Shown in pieces: positions 17,765 through 26,147 of a stretch of 64,000 bases of DNA. The position numbers and the translations under genes were made by a program. The stretch spans positions 558,001 to 622,000 of the forward strand of contig CAWDHQ010000001.1 of NCBI GenBank assembly GCA_963802215.1, given 5' to 3'. Below the pieces are notes generated by a model. The model was not told the DNA's origin, ran no database searches, and was given only the letters and a program-made list of their open reading frames with translations. The DNA is from SHZI01 sp963802215 (GTDB taxonomy: Bacteria; Pseudomonadota; Gammaproteobacteria; Steroidobacterales; GCA-2729495). Numbering within the stretch: position 1 is the stretch's first letter; each line of letters opens with the position of its first letter.

Positions 17765-18904
17765 ATGCGGCCGAAGCCCGAGTTCGCCACCCTGGCCGCT
17801 CCCGGAGTGCGGGGACTGCAGCCTTACTCGCCGGGCAAGCCCATGGCGGAACTCGAGCGGGAGTTCGGCATTTCCGATGTCGTCAAGCTGGCGTCCAACG
17901 AGAATCCGCTGGGTCCGTCGGACGAGAGCCTTGCCGCGATGCGGGCTGGTCTGTCGGGCGTGTCCCGATACCCGGACGGAGCCAGCTTTGAGCTGAAGCG
18001 CGGACTGTCGGCCCACCTGGGAATCGCCCCCGGCCAGATCACCCTTGGAAACGGTTCCAACGAGATTCTCTCGATCATCGCCGAGACATTTCTCAGTGGA
18101 AGCGAGGAGGCCATCTACTCGGAGTTTGCTTTCGTCGTCTACGGCCTGGCAGTCCAGGCGACTGGAGCGACTGCCCGCATTGCCCCCGCCAACAATGCGC
18201 CGGGCAGCCAGCCCCTGGGCCATTCCCTTGAAGCCATGAGCGCCCTCGTCAACGGGCGTACCCGCCTGGTGTTCATCGCGAACCCCAACAATCCCACGGG
18301 AACATGGCTTGCCCCGGCCGATCTCCGGGCCTTCATCGACGCACTGCCGCCGGGTGTGCTGGTGGTCATCGACGAGGCCTATCGGGAGTACATGACGGCC
18401 GGTGACAGCCCCGACACGCTCTCCTGGCTTGGCGCGTATCCGAATCTCATCGTCTGTCGCACCTTTTCCAAGATGTACGGCCTCGCAGGCGTACGGGTCG
18501 GGTATGCCGTCAGTCATCCGGAGCTGGCGGAGTTGCTCAACCGTGTCCGGCAGCCGTTCAACGTCAATGCCCTGGGGCAGGCAGCGGCACTGGCCGCGCT
18601 CGGTGCCGAGCATCACGTGCGGCGCTCCCGGCGGGTGAATGAGGAAGGCATGGCCCAGCTGCACGCCGGGCTTGCGGAGTTCGGCTGGTCAGTGCCGCCC
18701 TCGGCGGGAAACTTCATCCTCGCCGATACCGGCGGCCCCGCGGAGCCCTGGTACGAGGGATTGCTGAGAGCGGGCATCATCGTGCGCCCCGTCGGCAACT
18801 ACGGCTTGCCCCGGCACCTGCGGATAACGGTCGGGCTTCCGGACCAGAACAGCCGCCTGCTCCGGGCCCTGTTCGATCTCCGGAAGAGGGGGCTCGGCCG
18901 GTGA
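17765..18904 (+). CDS. hisC: Histidinol-phosphate aminotransferase, copy 1
   Basis: 379 residues, class II-type fold I aminotransferase. KLASNENPLGPSDESLAAM, FIANPNNPTGTW, DEAYREYM and the PLP-Lys segment CRTFSKMYGLAGVRVGY are clear. Lying between pheA and aroA, as Pseudomonas hisC2 does, it may act mainly on aromatic keto acids; a second HisC is in the his operon at 51835. The stop overlaps the aroA GTG (GTGA). Confidence 0.93.
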   Translation: MRPKPEFATLAAPGVRGLQPYSPGKPMAELEREFGISDVVKLASNENPLGPSDESLAAMRAGLSGVSRYPDGASFELKRGLSAHLGIAPGQITLGNGSNEILSIIAETFLSGSEEAIYSEFAFVVYGLAVQATGATARIAPANNAPGSQPLGHSLEAMSALVNGRTRLVFIANPNNPTGTWLAPADLRAFIDALPPGVLVVIDEAYREYMTAGDSPDTLSWLGAYPNLIVCRTFSKMYGLAGVRVGYAVSHPELAELLNRVRQPFNVNALGQAAALAALGAEHHVRRSRRVNEEGMAQLHAGLAEFGWSVPPSAGNFILADTGGPAEPWYEGLLRAGIIVRPVGNYGLPRHLRITVGLPDQNSRLLRALFDLRKRGLGR

Positions 18905-20211
18905 CCCAGCAGTTGCGCATTCAACCGTCCGGCCGGGTCGAGGGACGGATCAGTGTCCCCGGGGACAAATCCGTGTCCCATCGTGCCCTGATGCTGGGTG
19001 CCATTGCGCAGGGCACCAGCCACGTCACCGGGTTCCTTCCAGGGGAGGACTGCCTGGCGACCCTGGCAGCGGTTCGCGCCATGGGCATCGACGTCGTCCA
19101 GCACGATGCCACCACGATTGATGTCGTCGGTCGGGGCATGCACGGGCTCCGCGCAGCCGGATGCGCTCTCGACATGGGGAATTCCGGCACCGCCATGCGC
19201 CTCTTCATGGGCTTGCTCGCTGCTCAGCCATTCTCCTCCGAGCTGTTTGGCGATGAGTCACTCGGCCGGCGTCCGATGGAGCGCGTGGCGCAGCCCCTTC
19301 GTCAGATGGGCGCCCGGATCGAAACGACCAACGGGACGCCGCCGGTGCGTATCGCCCGAGCCGGCACGCTGACTGGCATCGACTTCAAGATGCCGGTGGC
19401 GAGCGCCCAGGTGAAGTCCGCCGTGCTCTTGGCCGGACTCTATGCCACCGGCGAAACGTCGGTAACCGAGCCGGCCGTGACGCGCGACCATACCGAGCGG
19501 ATGCTTTCCCGGCTGGGCTACCCCATCCGCCGCTCGGGATCGACGGTGGCTGTCGCCGGTGGCGGGATGCTGGCGGCCGGCTCCATCGTCGTACCCGGCG
19601 ATTTGTCGTCGGCGGCCTTCATGGTGCTTGCCGGTTGTATCGCAGCAGGCGGCGAACTGGTCATCGACGATGTCGGCCTGAATCCCACTCGTACCGGAAT
19701 CCTGCGGATCCTGGAGCTCATGGGTGCGGACATCCGGATCGAACAGGCGCCGGGCGAGGCAGGGGAGCCTGTTGGCCGTCTCGTCGTGCGGCCATGCCGG
19801 CTGTGTGGAATTGAGGTGCCGCCCGAGCTCGTCCCGCTCGCCATCGACGAATTTCCCGTGATCTTCGTCGCCGCAGCGCTCGCTGGTGGTGAGACAGTCG
19901 TCCGTGGCGCGGGCGAGCTGCGGCACAAGGAGACCGACCGGATCCGGGTCATGGCCGACGGCCTGAGGAACCTGGGTATCGACGTGGAGGAATTCCCAGA
20001 CGGGGCGCGGATCCGGGGTGGCCGGATCCGCGGTGGAACCGTTGACAGCGCGGGCGACCACCGGGTGGCGATGTCCTTCGCCGTAGGGGCTGCCCGGGCC
20101 GAGGGACCAGTGACCGTGGTCGACACGGCCAACGTTGCCACCTCCTATCCGGGCTTCGCAGCCCAGGCACGGGCCATTGGCCTCGACGTCACGGTGGCAG
20201 CCGATGCTTGA
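18901..20211 (+). CDS. aroA: 3-phosphoshikimate 1-carboxyvinyltransferase (EPSP synthase)
   Basis: 436 residues from GTG 18901, overlapping hisC by four bases. PGDKSVSHRALMLGAIAQG near the N-terminus, LDMGNSGTAMRL, and RVKETDRI-like RHKETDRIRVMADGL are the EPSP synthase signatures. Catalyses PEP addition to shikimate-3-phosphate. Class II-like features (GNSGTAMRLFMGLLA) are plausible but not proven. Overlaps cmk by eight bases. Confidence 0.96.
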   Translation: MTQQLRIQPSGRVEGRISVPGDKSVSHRALMLGAIAQGTSHVTGFLPGEDCLATLAAVRAMGIDVVQHDATTIDVVGRGMHGLRAAGCALDMGNSGTAMRLFMGLLAAQPFSSELFGDESLGRRPMERVAQPLRQMGARIETTNGTPPVRIARAGTLTGIDFKMPVASAQVKSAVLLAGLYATGETSVTEPAVTRDHTERMLSRLGYPIRRSGSTVAVAGGGMLAAGSIVVPGDLSSAAFMVLAGCIAAGGELVIDDVGLNPTRTGILRILELMGADIRIEQAPGEAGEPVGRLVVRPCRLCGIEVPPELVPLAIDEFPVIFVAAALAGGETVVRGAGELRHKETDRIRVMADGLRNLGIDVEEFPDGARIRGGRIRGGTVDSAGDHRVAMSFAVGAARAEGPVTVVDTANVATSYPGFAAQARAIGLDVTVAADA

Positions 20212-20902
20212 ATTTCGTGCCGATCCGGCGGCGCCGGTACTGGCGATCGACGGTCCCGGGGGGGCGGGGAAGGGCACGGTCAGCCGCCTCGTGGCGGACC
20301 GGCTCGGCTGGCACCTCCTGGATAGTGGCGCCCTCTACCGTCTGGTGGCCCTGGAAGCGATCCAGCGGGGCGTGGCGTTCGATTCCGAGCCGGCCCTCGC
20401 TGATCTGGCTGGCCGTCTCGACGCGCGGTTCCTGAGCGGGGGCGACGGGCCCCGGATCCTGCTGAACGACCGGGACGTCACGGATGCCATTCGCACGGAG
20501 GCAGCCGGTGACGGGGCGTCCCGCGTCGCTGCCCTGTCGGGTGTTCGCCAGGCCCTGATCGAGCGCCAGCGGGCCTTCCGGCGTCTCCCGGGCCTCGTGG
20601 CGGACGGCCGTGACATGGGCGCGGTGATCTTCCCGGATGCCGGCCTGAAGGTTTTCCTGACCGCCAGCGTTGATGAGCGGGCCCGGAGGCGTCATAAGCA
20701 GTTGAAGGACAAGGGTATTGATGTTAGCCTCTCCGGCCTTTCCAGGGACATGGTGGAACGCGACCGTAGAGATTCGGAACGCTCCATCGCCCCGCTCAGG
20801 CCCAGCGACGACGCACGGATTCTGGATACCACGGGAATTGATATACCGCGGGTTGTAGACGTCGTGCTCCAGTGGGTCGCGGAAAGTCGCCTGACCAAAT
20901 GA
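20204..20902 (+). CDS. cmk: Cytidylate kinase
   Basis: 232 residues from ATG 20204. P-loop IDGPGGAGKGTVS, LDSGALYRLVALEA, VADGRDMGAVIFP (usually GRDIGTVVFP) and FLTASVDERARRRHKQL are the CMP kinase motifs. Phosphorylates CMP/dCMP. The aroA-cmk-rpsA order is widely conserved. Confidence 0.95.
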   Translation: MLEFRADPAAPVLAIDGPGGAGKGTVSRLVADRLGWHLLDSGALYRLVALEAIQRGVAFDSEPALADLAGRLDARFLSGGDGPRILLNDRDVTDAIRTEAAGDGASRVAALSGVRQALIERQRAFRRLPGLVADGRDMGAVIFPDAGLKVFLTASVDERARRRHKQLKDKGIDVSLSGLSRDMVERDRRDSERSIAPLRPSDDARILDTTGIDIPRVVDVVLQWVAESRLTK

Positions 20903-20925
20903 CGTGCCGGCAACTTTGACTGGGT

Positions 20926-21020
20926 CCGATTTGCGCTTGGGCAAATCGGGAGTTTGGTATAACCGCCACCCTTCGTGTTGGGCTGGCGTTTGCAACACAT
21001 ACAGGTCCGCCTTCGGGCGG
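20926..21020 (+). promoter_or_regulatory. rpsA promoter, inverted repeat and UUCG leader hairpin
   Basis: A perfect 9-bp inverted repeat, CCGATTTGC (20926-20934) and GCAAATCGG (20941-20949), overlaps the -35 position of an extended -10, TGGTATAAC (TATAAC at 20958-20963). In the leader, CCGCC-TTCG-GGCGG (21007-21020) forms a very stable UUCG-capped hairpin 13 bases before the ATG. No AGGAGG-like site precedes the start. E. coli rpsA also lacks a good Shine-Dalgarno and is autoregulated by S1. Confidence 0.6.
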
Positions 21021-21033
21021 TAAATCGACACAC

Positions 21034-22716
21034 ATGACGGAAAATTTCGCCCTTCTCTTCGAGCAAAGTCTCGCCAACACACGGATCAAGCCCGGCACCA
21101 TCCTGATGGGCCGCGTGATCGAAGTTTCCTCCGAGGCTGTCGTAGTGAGCGCCGGCCTCAAGTCCGAAGCCGTCATCCCGGCCAGCCAGTTCAAGAACGA
21201 ACGGGGCGAGCTCGAAGTTCGCGTCGGTGACGACGTCGAAGTGGCTCTCGATTCCGTCGAGGATGGCTTCGGCGAGACCCGCCTGTCCCGCGAGCGCGCC
21301 AAGCGCGTCCGGACCTGGGAATCACTCGAAGACGCCTTCGAGCACCAGAAGATCGTCAAGGGCATCATCAACGGGCGCGTCAAGGGAGGCTTCACCGTCG
21401 ATGTGGAATTCGTCCGCGCGTTTCTTCCGGGCTCGCTGGTCGACGTGCGTCCGGTTCGCGACCCGTCCTACCTCGAAGGCAAGGAACTCGAATTCAAGGT
21501 CATCAAGCTCGACCGCCGGCGGAATAACGTGGTGGTTTCCCGTCGCGCCGTCGTCGAGGCGGAATACAGCGCCGAGCGCGAGGCACTCCTCTCGAATCTG
21601 CAGGAAGGCTCCATCGTCAAGGGCGTCGTCAAGAACCTGACGGACTACGGCGCGTTCGTCGACCTGGGTGGCATCGACGGCCTGCTGCACATCACTGACA
21701 TGGCCTGGAAGCGCGTCAAGCACCCGTCCGAGGTCGTCACGGTCGGCGACGAGATCGAGGTGAAGATCCTGCGCTTTGATCGCGAGAAGAACCGCGTCTC
21801 CCTGGGCATGAAGCAACTCGGTTCGGACCCCTGGGAGGCCATCTCCCGGCGGTATCCGCCCAACACCCGGCTCTTCGGCAAGGTTACCAACATTGCCGAC
21901 TACGGCTGCTTCGTGGAAATCGAGGAGGGCGTCGAAGGGCTCGTCCACGTGTCCGAGATGGACTGGACTAACAAGAACGTCAACCCGTCTAAGGTCGTGC
22001 AGATCGGCGACGAAGTCGAAGTCATGGTCCTGGACATCGATGAGGAGCGCCGGCGCATCTCCCTGGGCATCAAGCAGTGCAAGACCAACCCCTGGTCCGA
22101 CTTCGCCACGGGTTACAACAAGGGAGACAAGGTCTCCGGCAAGATAAAGTCCATCACTGACTTTGGCATCTTCATCGGCCTGCCTGGCGGTATCGATGGC
22201 TTGGTGCACCTCTCCGACATCTCGTGGGATGTGCCTGGCGAAGAGGCTGTCCGCAAGTACAAGAAGGGAGAGGATGTCGACACCGTGGTGCTGGCAATCG
22301 ATCCCGAGCGGGAGCGCATCTCCCTGGGTATCAAGCAGCTCGACCAGGATCCGTTCTCCAAGTTCCTTGCCGACAATCCGAAGGGCACCATCATGAAGGG
22401 CATCGTGTCCGAGGTGGACGCCCGCGGAGCGGTGGTGGACCTGGAGGGCGGCATCAAGGGCCAGCTCAGGGCCAGCGAGCTGTCCCGTGATCGCGTGGAG
22501 GATGCCAGAACAATCCTCAAGGTCGGTGATGAGGTGGAGGCCAAGTTCACGGGCCTCGATCGCAAGAGCCGCCTGGTATCCCTTTCCATCAAGGCCAAGG
22601 ACGCTCACGAAGAGGCCCAGGCCATGGAGAGCTACCGGTCTGATGGCTCGGGCAGCTCGGCCACCACGCTGGGCGAGCTCCTGAAGGAGCAGATTTCGAA
22701 CGCTAGCGACTCCTGA
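21034..22716 (+). CDS. rpsA: 30S ribosomal protein S1
   Basis: 560 residues, the usual length, with six S1 (OB-fold) domains. Repeats such as YGAFVDLGGIDGLLHITDMAW, YGCFVEIEEGVEGLVHVSEM and FGIFIGLPGGIDGLVHLSDISW are visible, each ending in RISLGIKQ-type turns. S1 helps ribosomes bind mRNAs with weak Shine-Dalgarno sites, which fits the several weak-SD starts in this window. Followed by ihfB. Confidence 0.98.
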   Translation: MTENFALLFEQSLANTRIKPGTILMGRVIEVSSEAVVVSAGLKSEAVIPASQFKNERGELEVRVGDDVEVALDSVEDGFGETRLSRERAKRVRTWESLEDAFEHQKIVKGIINGRVKGGFTVDVEFVRAFLPGSLVDVRPVRDPSYLEGKELEFKVIKLDRRRNNVVVSRRAVVEAEYSAEREALLSNLQEGSIVKGVVKNLTDYGAFVDLGGIDGLLHITDMAWKRVKHPSEVVTVGDEIEVKILRFDREKNRVSLGMKQLGSDPWEAISRRYPPNTRLFGKVTNIADYGCFVEIEEGVEGLVHVSEMDWTNKNVNPSKVVQIGDEVEVMVLDIDEERRRISLGIKQCKTNPWSDFATGYNKGDKVSGKIKSITDFGIFIGLPGGIDGLVHLSDISWDVPGEEAVRKYKKGEDVDTVVLAIDPERERISLGIKQLDQDPFSKFLADNPKGTIMKGIVSEVDARGAVVDLEGGIKGQLRASELSRDRVEDARTILKVGDEVEAKFTGLDRKSRLVSLSIKAKDAHEEAQAMESYRSDGSGSSATTLGELLKEQISNASDS

Positions 22717-22768
22717 CCTCGGTCGCCGCAGCGAGAGTAGGCCGGGGACGCGTATAGGGGACGCAGCG

Positions 22769-23071
22769 ATGACGAAGTCGGAATTGATCGAAGTTCTGGC
22801 CCGCAAGCAGAAGCACCTGCCAACGAAGGATGTCGAGTTGGCGGTCAAGCACCTGCTGGACCTCATGAGCGATGCGCTGGCCGGTGGCCAGCGCATCGAG
22901 ATCCGCGGGTTTGGCAGCTTTTCCCTGCATTTCCGGCCGCCCCGCATGGGACGAAATCCGAAGACCGGCGATGCTGTGGCCCTCGCCGGCAAGTACGTTC
23001 CGCACTTCAAGCCCGGCAAGGACCTGCGGGACAGGGTCAACGAGAACCGGCAGCTGCCGATCAAGGATTGA
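22769..23071 (+). CDS. ihfB: Integration host factor subunit beta
   Basis: 100 residues, HU/IHF fold. MTKSELIEVLARKQ, RIEIRGFGSFSLHFRPPRMGRNPKTGDAV with the DNA-intercalating arm, and VPHFKPGKDLRDRVN at the end. The rpsA-ihfB-lapA order supports the beta subunit; the alpha subunit is at 36300. Confidence 0.97.
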   Translation: MTKSELIEVLARKQKHLPTKDVELAVKHLLDLMSDALAGGQRIEIRGFGSFSLHFRPPRMGRNPKTGDAVALAGKYVPHFKPGKDLRDRVNENRQLPIKD

Positions 23072-23128
23072 GCATCGGCCTGACAGTACTGTCCAGCAAC
23101 ACTGCCTCGGCCCGGTGGAGATTGTCAG

Positions 23129-23425
23129 ATGATCCGCAGTTTGCTGGTGTCCGTCCTTGTCCTCGTCTTCATCGGCCTCGCCGCCGTTTTCTCCGCGCTT
23201 AATCCCGGCAGGATCTCCCTCGATTTTGCGTTTCTCGCCACCGAGACGGAGAAATCCCTGGCCATAGTCGGAGCCGTCGCCTTCGGCTGGGCCTTTGGCA
23301 TTGCGTGCGCCCTGTTCGGGATCCTTCGGCTGCTGGCGCAGCGCCGCTCGCTCAGGCGCGCACTGCGGCTCGCAGAACAGGAGGTTCAGGCGCTGCGCAG
23401 CCTCCCGGTGCAGGATGCCGACTGA
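23129..23425 (+). CDS. lapA: LapA-domain membrane protein
   Basis: 98 residues with two membrane segments (about residues 4-24 and 45-66), the motif VFSALNPGRISLDFAFL between them and a cytoplasmic coiled coil (RRSLRRALRLAEQEVQAL). LapA is an inner-membrane partner of LapB in lipopolysaccharide assembly control. It overlaps lapB by 11 bases. A perfect palindrome GACAGTACTGTC lies upstream at 23082-23093. Confidence 0.9.
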   Translation: MIRSLLVSVLVLVFIGLAAVFSALNPGRISLDFAFLATETEKSLAIVGAVAFGWAFGIACALFGILRLLAQRRSLRRALRLAEQEVQALRSLPVQDAD

Positions 23426-24590
23426 GTCCACCTTCCTCTTTGCCGGTTTGCTGTTCCTGGCGGCCGCACTTGGCTACGTCTTTGCCCGCTTCGGTGACAC
23501 TGATGTCGAAGAGGAGGCAGAGCAGTCGGCCCGCACCAACTTCCTCCGGGGCTTCCGTTACCTGCTCAACGAGGAGTCCGATCGCGCCGTCGACGTATTT
23601 ACCGGCGCCAACGATCTCAGCGACGACGCCATGGAGACCCAGCTCGCATTGGGGACTCTCTTCCGCCGCAGGGGCGAGATTGACCGGGCCATCCGCCTGC
23701 ACCAGAACCTGGTGGAACGCCAGTCCAGCAGCGTGGCACAGCGCGAGTCAGCTTCATTTGCCCTCGGGGAGGACTACCTGAGTGCCGGGCTGTTCGACAG
23801 GGCGGAAGAGATCTTCATACGGCTGAGGGAATCGCGGGTGCATGGCGCAGACGCCCTGAAGCGGCTCCTCCGGATCAGCGAGGTGACCAGCGACTGGGAC
23901 AGGGCGGTGGACCTGTGTGCCGAGCTCAACCGGCTTGACCCGGGCACCGTCCACCCCTCTCAACTGGCGCACTACTACTGCGAACTTGCAGAGCACGCCC
24001 GGGCGCAGAAGATGCCGGAGCTGGCCCGACAGATGTTGAGTCAGGCCGAGGCCATGGAGTCGGGCAAGGTTCGAACGGTGCTTGTCCGGGCCGAACTCGA
24101 CGCGGCTTCGGACCGCCCTTTGGACTCCATCGATGCCCTGAGCAAGCTCGGCACGGCCCGGCCCAGTCTCCTCAGCGAGATCCTCCCGCGCCTGATGGCC
24201 CTTGCGGCGAGTTCCGAGGGCCGGGAGCGCGTCGCGCAGGCCCTGCGCCAGCTCGGAGCTACTCCAGACGGCCTCCGCGGCATTGCCCTGGGCGTCATTC
24301 GTGACCCCCGGATCACCGACCCGCTTGCCGAGCAGTACCTGGCGACGTTCGTCGCCGGGCAACCCGTCCTGAGCGCCCTGCTGGCGCCAGATGAGCGCGG
24401 GTCGGAGTCCCTGGCCGGCGTGAGACGGCTCCGACCCCTGCTGCACAGGATGCTGAAGGCCGGCATGCGATTCCAGTGCAGCAATTGTGGCTACGGCTCG
24501 GCGGTGATGCATTGGCAGTGTCCCGGTTGCCGGTCCTGGGACACCGTTCAGCCCGTGAGCTCAGGAGTGCTCGAAGGAATCCTGAGTTAG
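23415..24590 (+). CDS. lapB: LPS assembly protein LapB (YciM)
   Basis: 391 residues from ATG 23415. An N-terminal membrane anchor (FLFAGLLFLAAALGYVFARF) leads to nine or so TPR-like helical repeats (ARTNFLRGFRYLLNEESDRAVDVF onward). The C-terminal rubredoxin-type metal site is CSNCGYGS...WQCPGCRSWD with four Cys. LapB helps regulate LpxC proteolysis by FtsH and LPS synthesis. Translationally coupled to lapA. Confidence 0.94.
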   Translation: MPTESTFLFAGLLFLAAALGYVFARFGDTDVEEEAEQSARTNFLRGFRYLLNEESDRAVDVFTGANDLSDDAMETQLALGTLFRRRGEIDRAIRLHQNLVERQSSSVAQRESASFALGEDYLSAGLFDRAEEIFIRLRESRVHGADALKRLLRISEVTSDWDRAVDLCAELNRLDPGTVHPSQLAHYYCELAEHARAQKMPELARQMLSQAEAMESGKVRTVLVRAELDAASDRPLDSIDALSKLGTARPSLLSEILPRLMALAASSEGRERVAQALRQLGATPDGLRGIALGVIRDPRITDPLAEQYLATFVAGQPVLSALLAPDERGSESLAGVRRLRPLLHRMLKAGMRFQCSNCGYGSAVMHWQCPGCRSWDTVQPVSSGVLEGILS

Positions 24591-24713
24591 CCCATTTCTC
24601 GGCGAAGTCGGCCGAATTGCGGCTTCAGTAACAACTCCTTCTCTTTCTAGGATGAGCGCGCTGTCGGCTTCCGGCAGCGGAGTTGGTCCGCAATCTCAAT
24701 GAAGGAGAGTTTC

Positions 24714-24995
24714 ATGCTACGAATCATGTGTCTTGGCGTTCTGGGATGCCTGCCAGTGCTGGCGCTGGCGGGGCCGGTCGACATCAACACGGCGGATGCG
24801 GCGACCATCGCCCGCGAGCTCAATGGCATCGGCGACAGCCGTGCCAGGGCAATCGTGGAGTATCGGGAAAAGAACGGCCGCTTTGCGTCCCCGGACGATG
24901 TCCTCAAGGTCAGCGGGATCGGGCCCCAGGTCCTCAAGCTGAACCGGGAGAACATCCAGACAGGCCAGGCCGCGAAATCGCCGGGCAAGCCCTGA
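24714..24995 (+). CDS. ComEA-like helix-hairpin-helix protein
   Basis: 93 residues. ATG 24714 is chosen because GAAGGAGAG lies directly before it and it begins a good signal peptide (cleavage near ALAGP); an in-frame ATG at 24699 would contain that ribosome site. The mature part is two HhH motifs, VDINTADAATIARELNGIGDSRARAIV and DDVLKVSGIGPQVL. Such small secreted DNA-binding proteins resemble the ComEA DNA receptor of natural transformation; without a com operon nearby, that role is only possible. Confidence 0.85.
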   Translation: MLRIMCLGVLGCLPVLALAGPVDINTADAATIARELNGIGDSRARAIVEYREKNGRFASPDDVLKVSGIGPQVLKLNRENIQTGQAAKSPGKP

Positions 24996-25110
24996 AGCGC
25001 ACCGGACGGCGGGGTGGGTGCCCTGCCGTCCGGTGAACCAGTGCACACCGGATTCGCCGCGGATTGGCTATCATTCCCCGGCCAATAACAATAAATGTCG
25101 GAGTTCCCCC

Positions 25111-25968
25111 ATGTCGCGACTTGTCCGGACTGCCGTATTCCCTGTCGCTGGTCGAGGGACGCGATTCCTTCCCGCGACCAAGGCCATGCCGAAGGAAATG
25201 CTGCCCATCGTCGACAAGCCGCTGGTGCAGTACGCGGTTGAGGAGGCACTGGAGGCCGGAGTCACGCGGCTGGTGTTCGTCACCGGCAGCAGCAAGCGCG
25301 CCATCGAGGATCACTTCGATCGGGATCCCGAGCTTGAACGGGCGTTGAGCAACAATGGCAAGCAGGAATTGCTGGACTTGGTGAGGGCCATCCTCCCGGC
25401 CGGCGTCTCGTGTGTCTACATCCGGCAGGGTGAGCCGCTGGGCCTTGGCCATGCCGTGCTGTGCGCCCGGCCCGCCGTGGGCGACGAGCCCTTCTACGTG
25501 CAGCTGCCCGACGATCTGATCAAGGCGGAAACAGGATGCCTGATGCAGCTCCGCCGGCACTACGAGCAGCACGGGTCCAGCGTCCTCGCCGTGCAGGAAG
25601 TCCCCCAGAATCGCACCCGTGACTATGGGATCGTGGCGGTGGGCGAAGCCAATCGTGTGCGGCAGATCGTGGAGAAGCCGGCGCCCGAGGTTGCCCCGTC
25701 CCGGCTGGCCGTGGTGGGCCGCTACCTGCTCACCCCGGCGATATTTGGCATCCTCGAATCAACCGGGCGGGGGACCGGGGGCGAGATCCAGCTGACTGAC
25801 GGCATTGCCCGTCTCCTGAAGTCGGAGCCAGTCTACGCGCTCCCATTCACGGGGCGTCGTTACGACTGCGGCAGCAAGCTCGGCTACATCGAGGCGACCG
25901 TGGACTATGCGCTGGCAGACCCGGCCCTGGCGGAGCCGCTGCGGGCGCACCTCAAGAGCCGGCTCTGA
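25111..25968 (+). CDS. galU: UTP-glucose-1-phosphate uridylyltransferase
   Basis: 285 residues from ATG 25111. Nucleotidyltransferase motif FPVAGRGTRFLPATKAMPKEMLP, then PLVQYAVEEAL, GLGHAVLCARP, IVEKP and the C-terminal YDCGSKLGYIEATVDYAL are diagnostic. Makes UDP-glucose for surface polysaccharides. A TATCAT -10-like box is at 25069-25074. Confidence 0.96.
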   Translation: MSRLVRTAVFPVAGRGTRFLPATKAMPKEMLPIVDKPLVQYAVEEALEAGVTRLVFVTGSSKRAIEDHFDRDPELERALSNNGKQELLDLVRAILPAGVSCVYIRQGEPLGLGHAVLCARPAVGDEPFYVQLPDDLIKAETGCLMQLRRHYEQHGSSVLAVQEVPQNRTRDYGIVAVGEANRVRQIVEKPAPEVAPSRLAVVGRYLLTPAIFGILESTGRGTGGEIQLTDGIARLLKSEPVYALPFTGRRYDCGSKLGYIEATVDYALADPALAEPLRAHLKSRL

Positions 25969-26000
25969 GGGCTGGAGCCGGGCAAGACGGCGGGACGAGA

Positions 26001-26075
26001 TGGCTCCCCGGGCCGGATTCGAACCAGCGACCAACCGGTTAACAGCCGGTTGCTCTACCACTGAGCTACCGGGGA
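26001..26075 (-). tRNA. tRNA-Asn (GUU)
   Basis: Reads from 26075: acceptor TCCCCGG pairs with CCGGGGA, then discriminator G and encoded CCA (26003-26001). The anticodon loop is CTGTTAA with GTT, and the T-loop is TTCGAAT. All four arms pair. Transcribed away from aspC, with its own promoter at 26104-26133. Confidence 0.97.
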
Positions 26076-26103
26076 AGCGAGGTAAAGCCCTGAAGCGGGC
26101 CGG

Positions 26104-26133
26104 ATTCTCAGCGATCGCGGCGTGACAAGTCAA
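26104..26133 (-). promoter_or_regulatory. tRNA-Asn promoter
   Basis: On the minus strand TTGACT (26133-26128), 18 bases, GAGAAT (26109-26104). Predicted start is about 22 bases before the mature tRNA. Confidence 0.6.
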
Positions 26134-26147
26134 GAACGCAGGGCACG

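Noticed and set aside
23082..23093. Palindrome GACAGTACTGTC as a LexA box
   Set aside because: LexA sites are CTGT-N8-ACAG; this has the half-sites in reverse order and a two-base centre. Kept only as a note on lapA.
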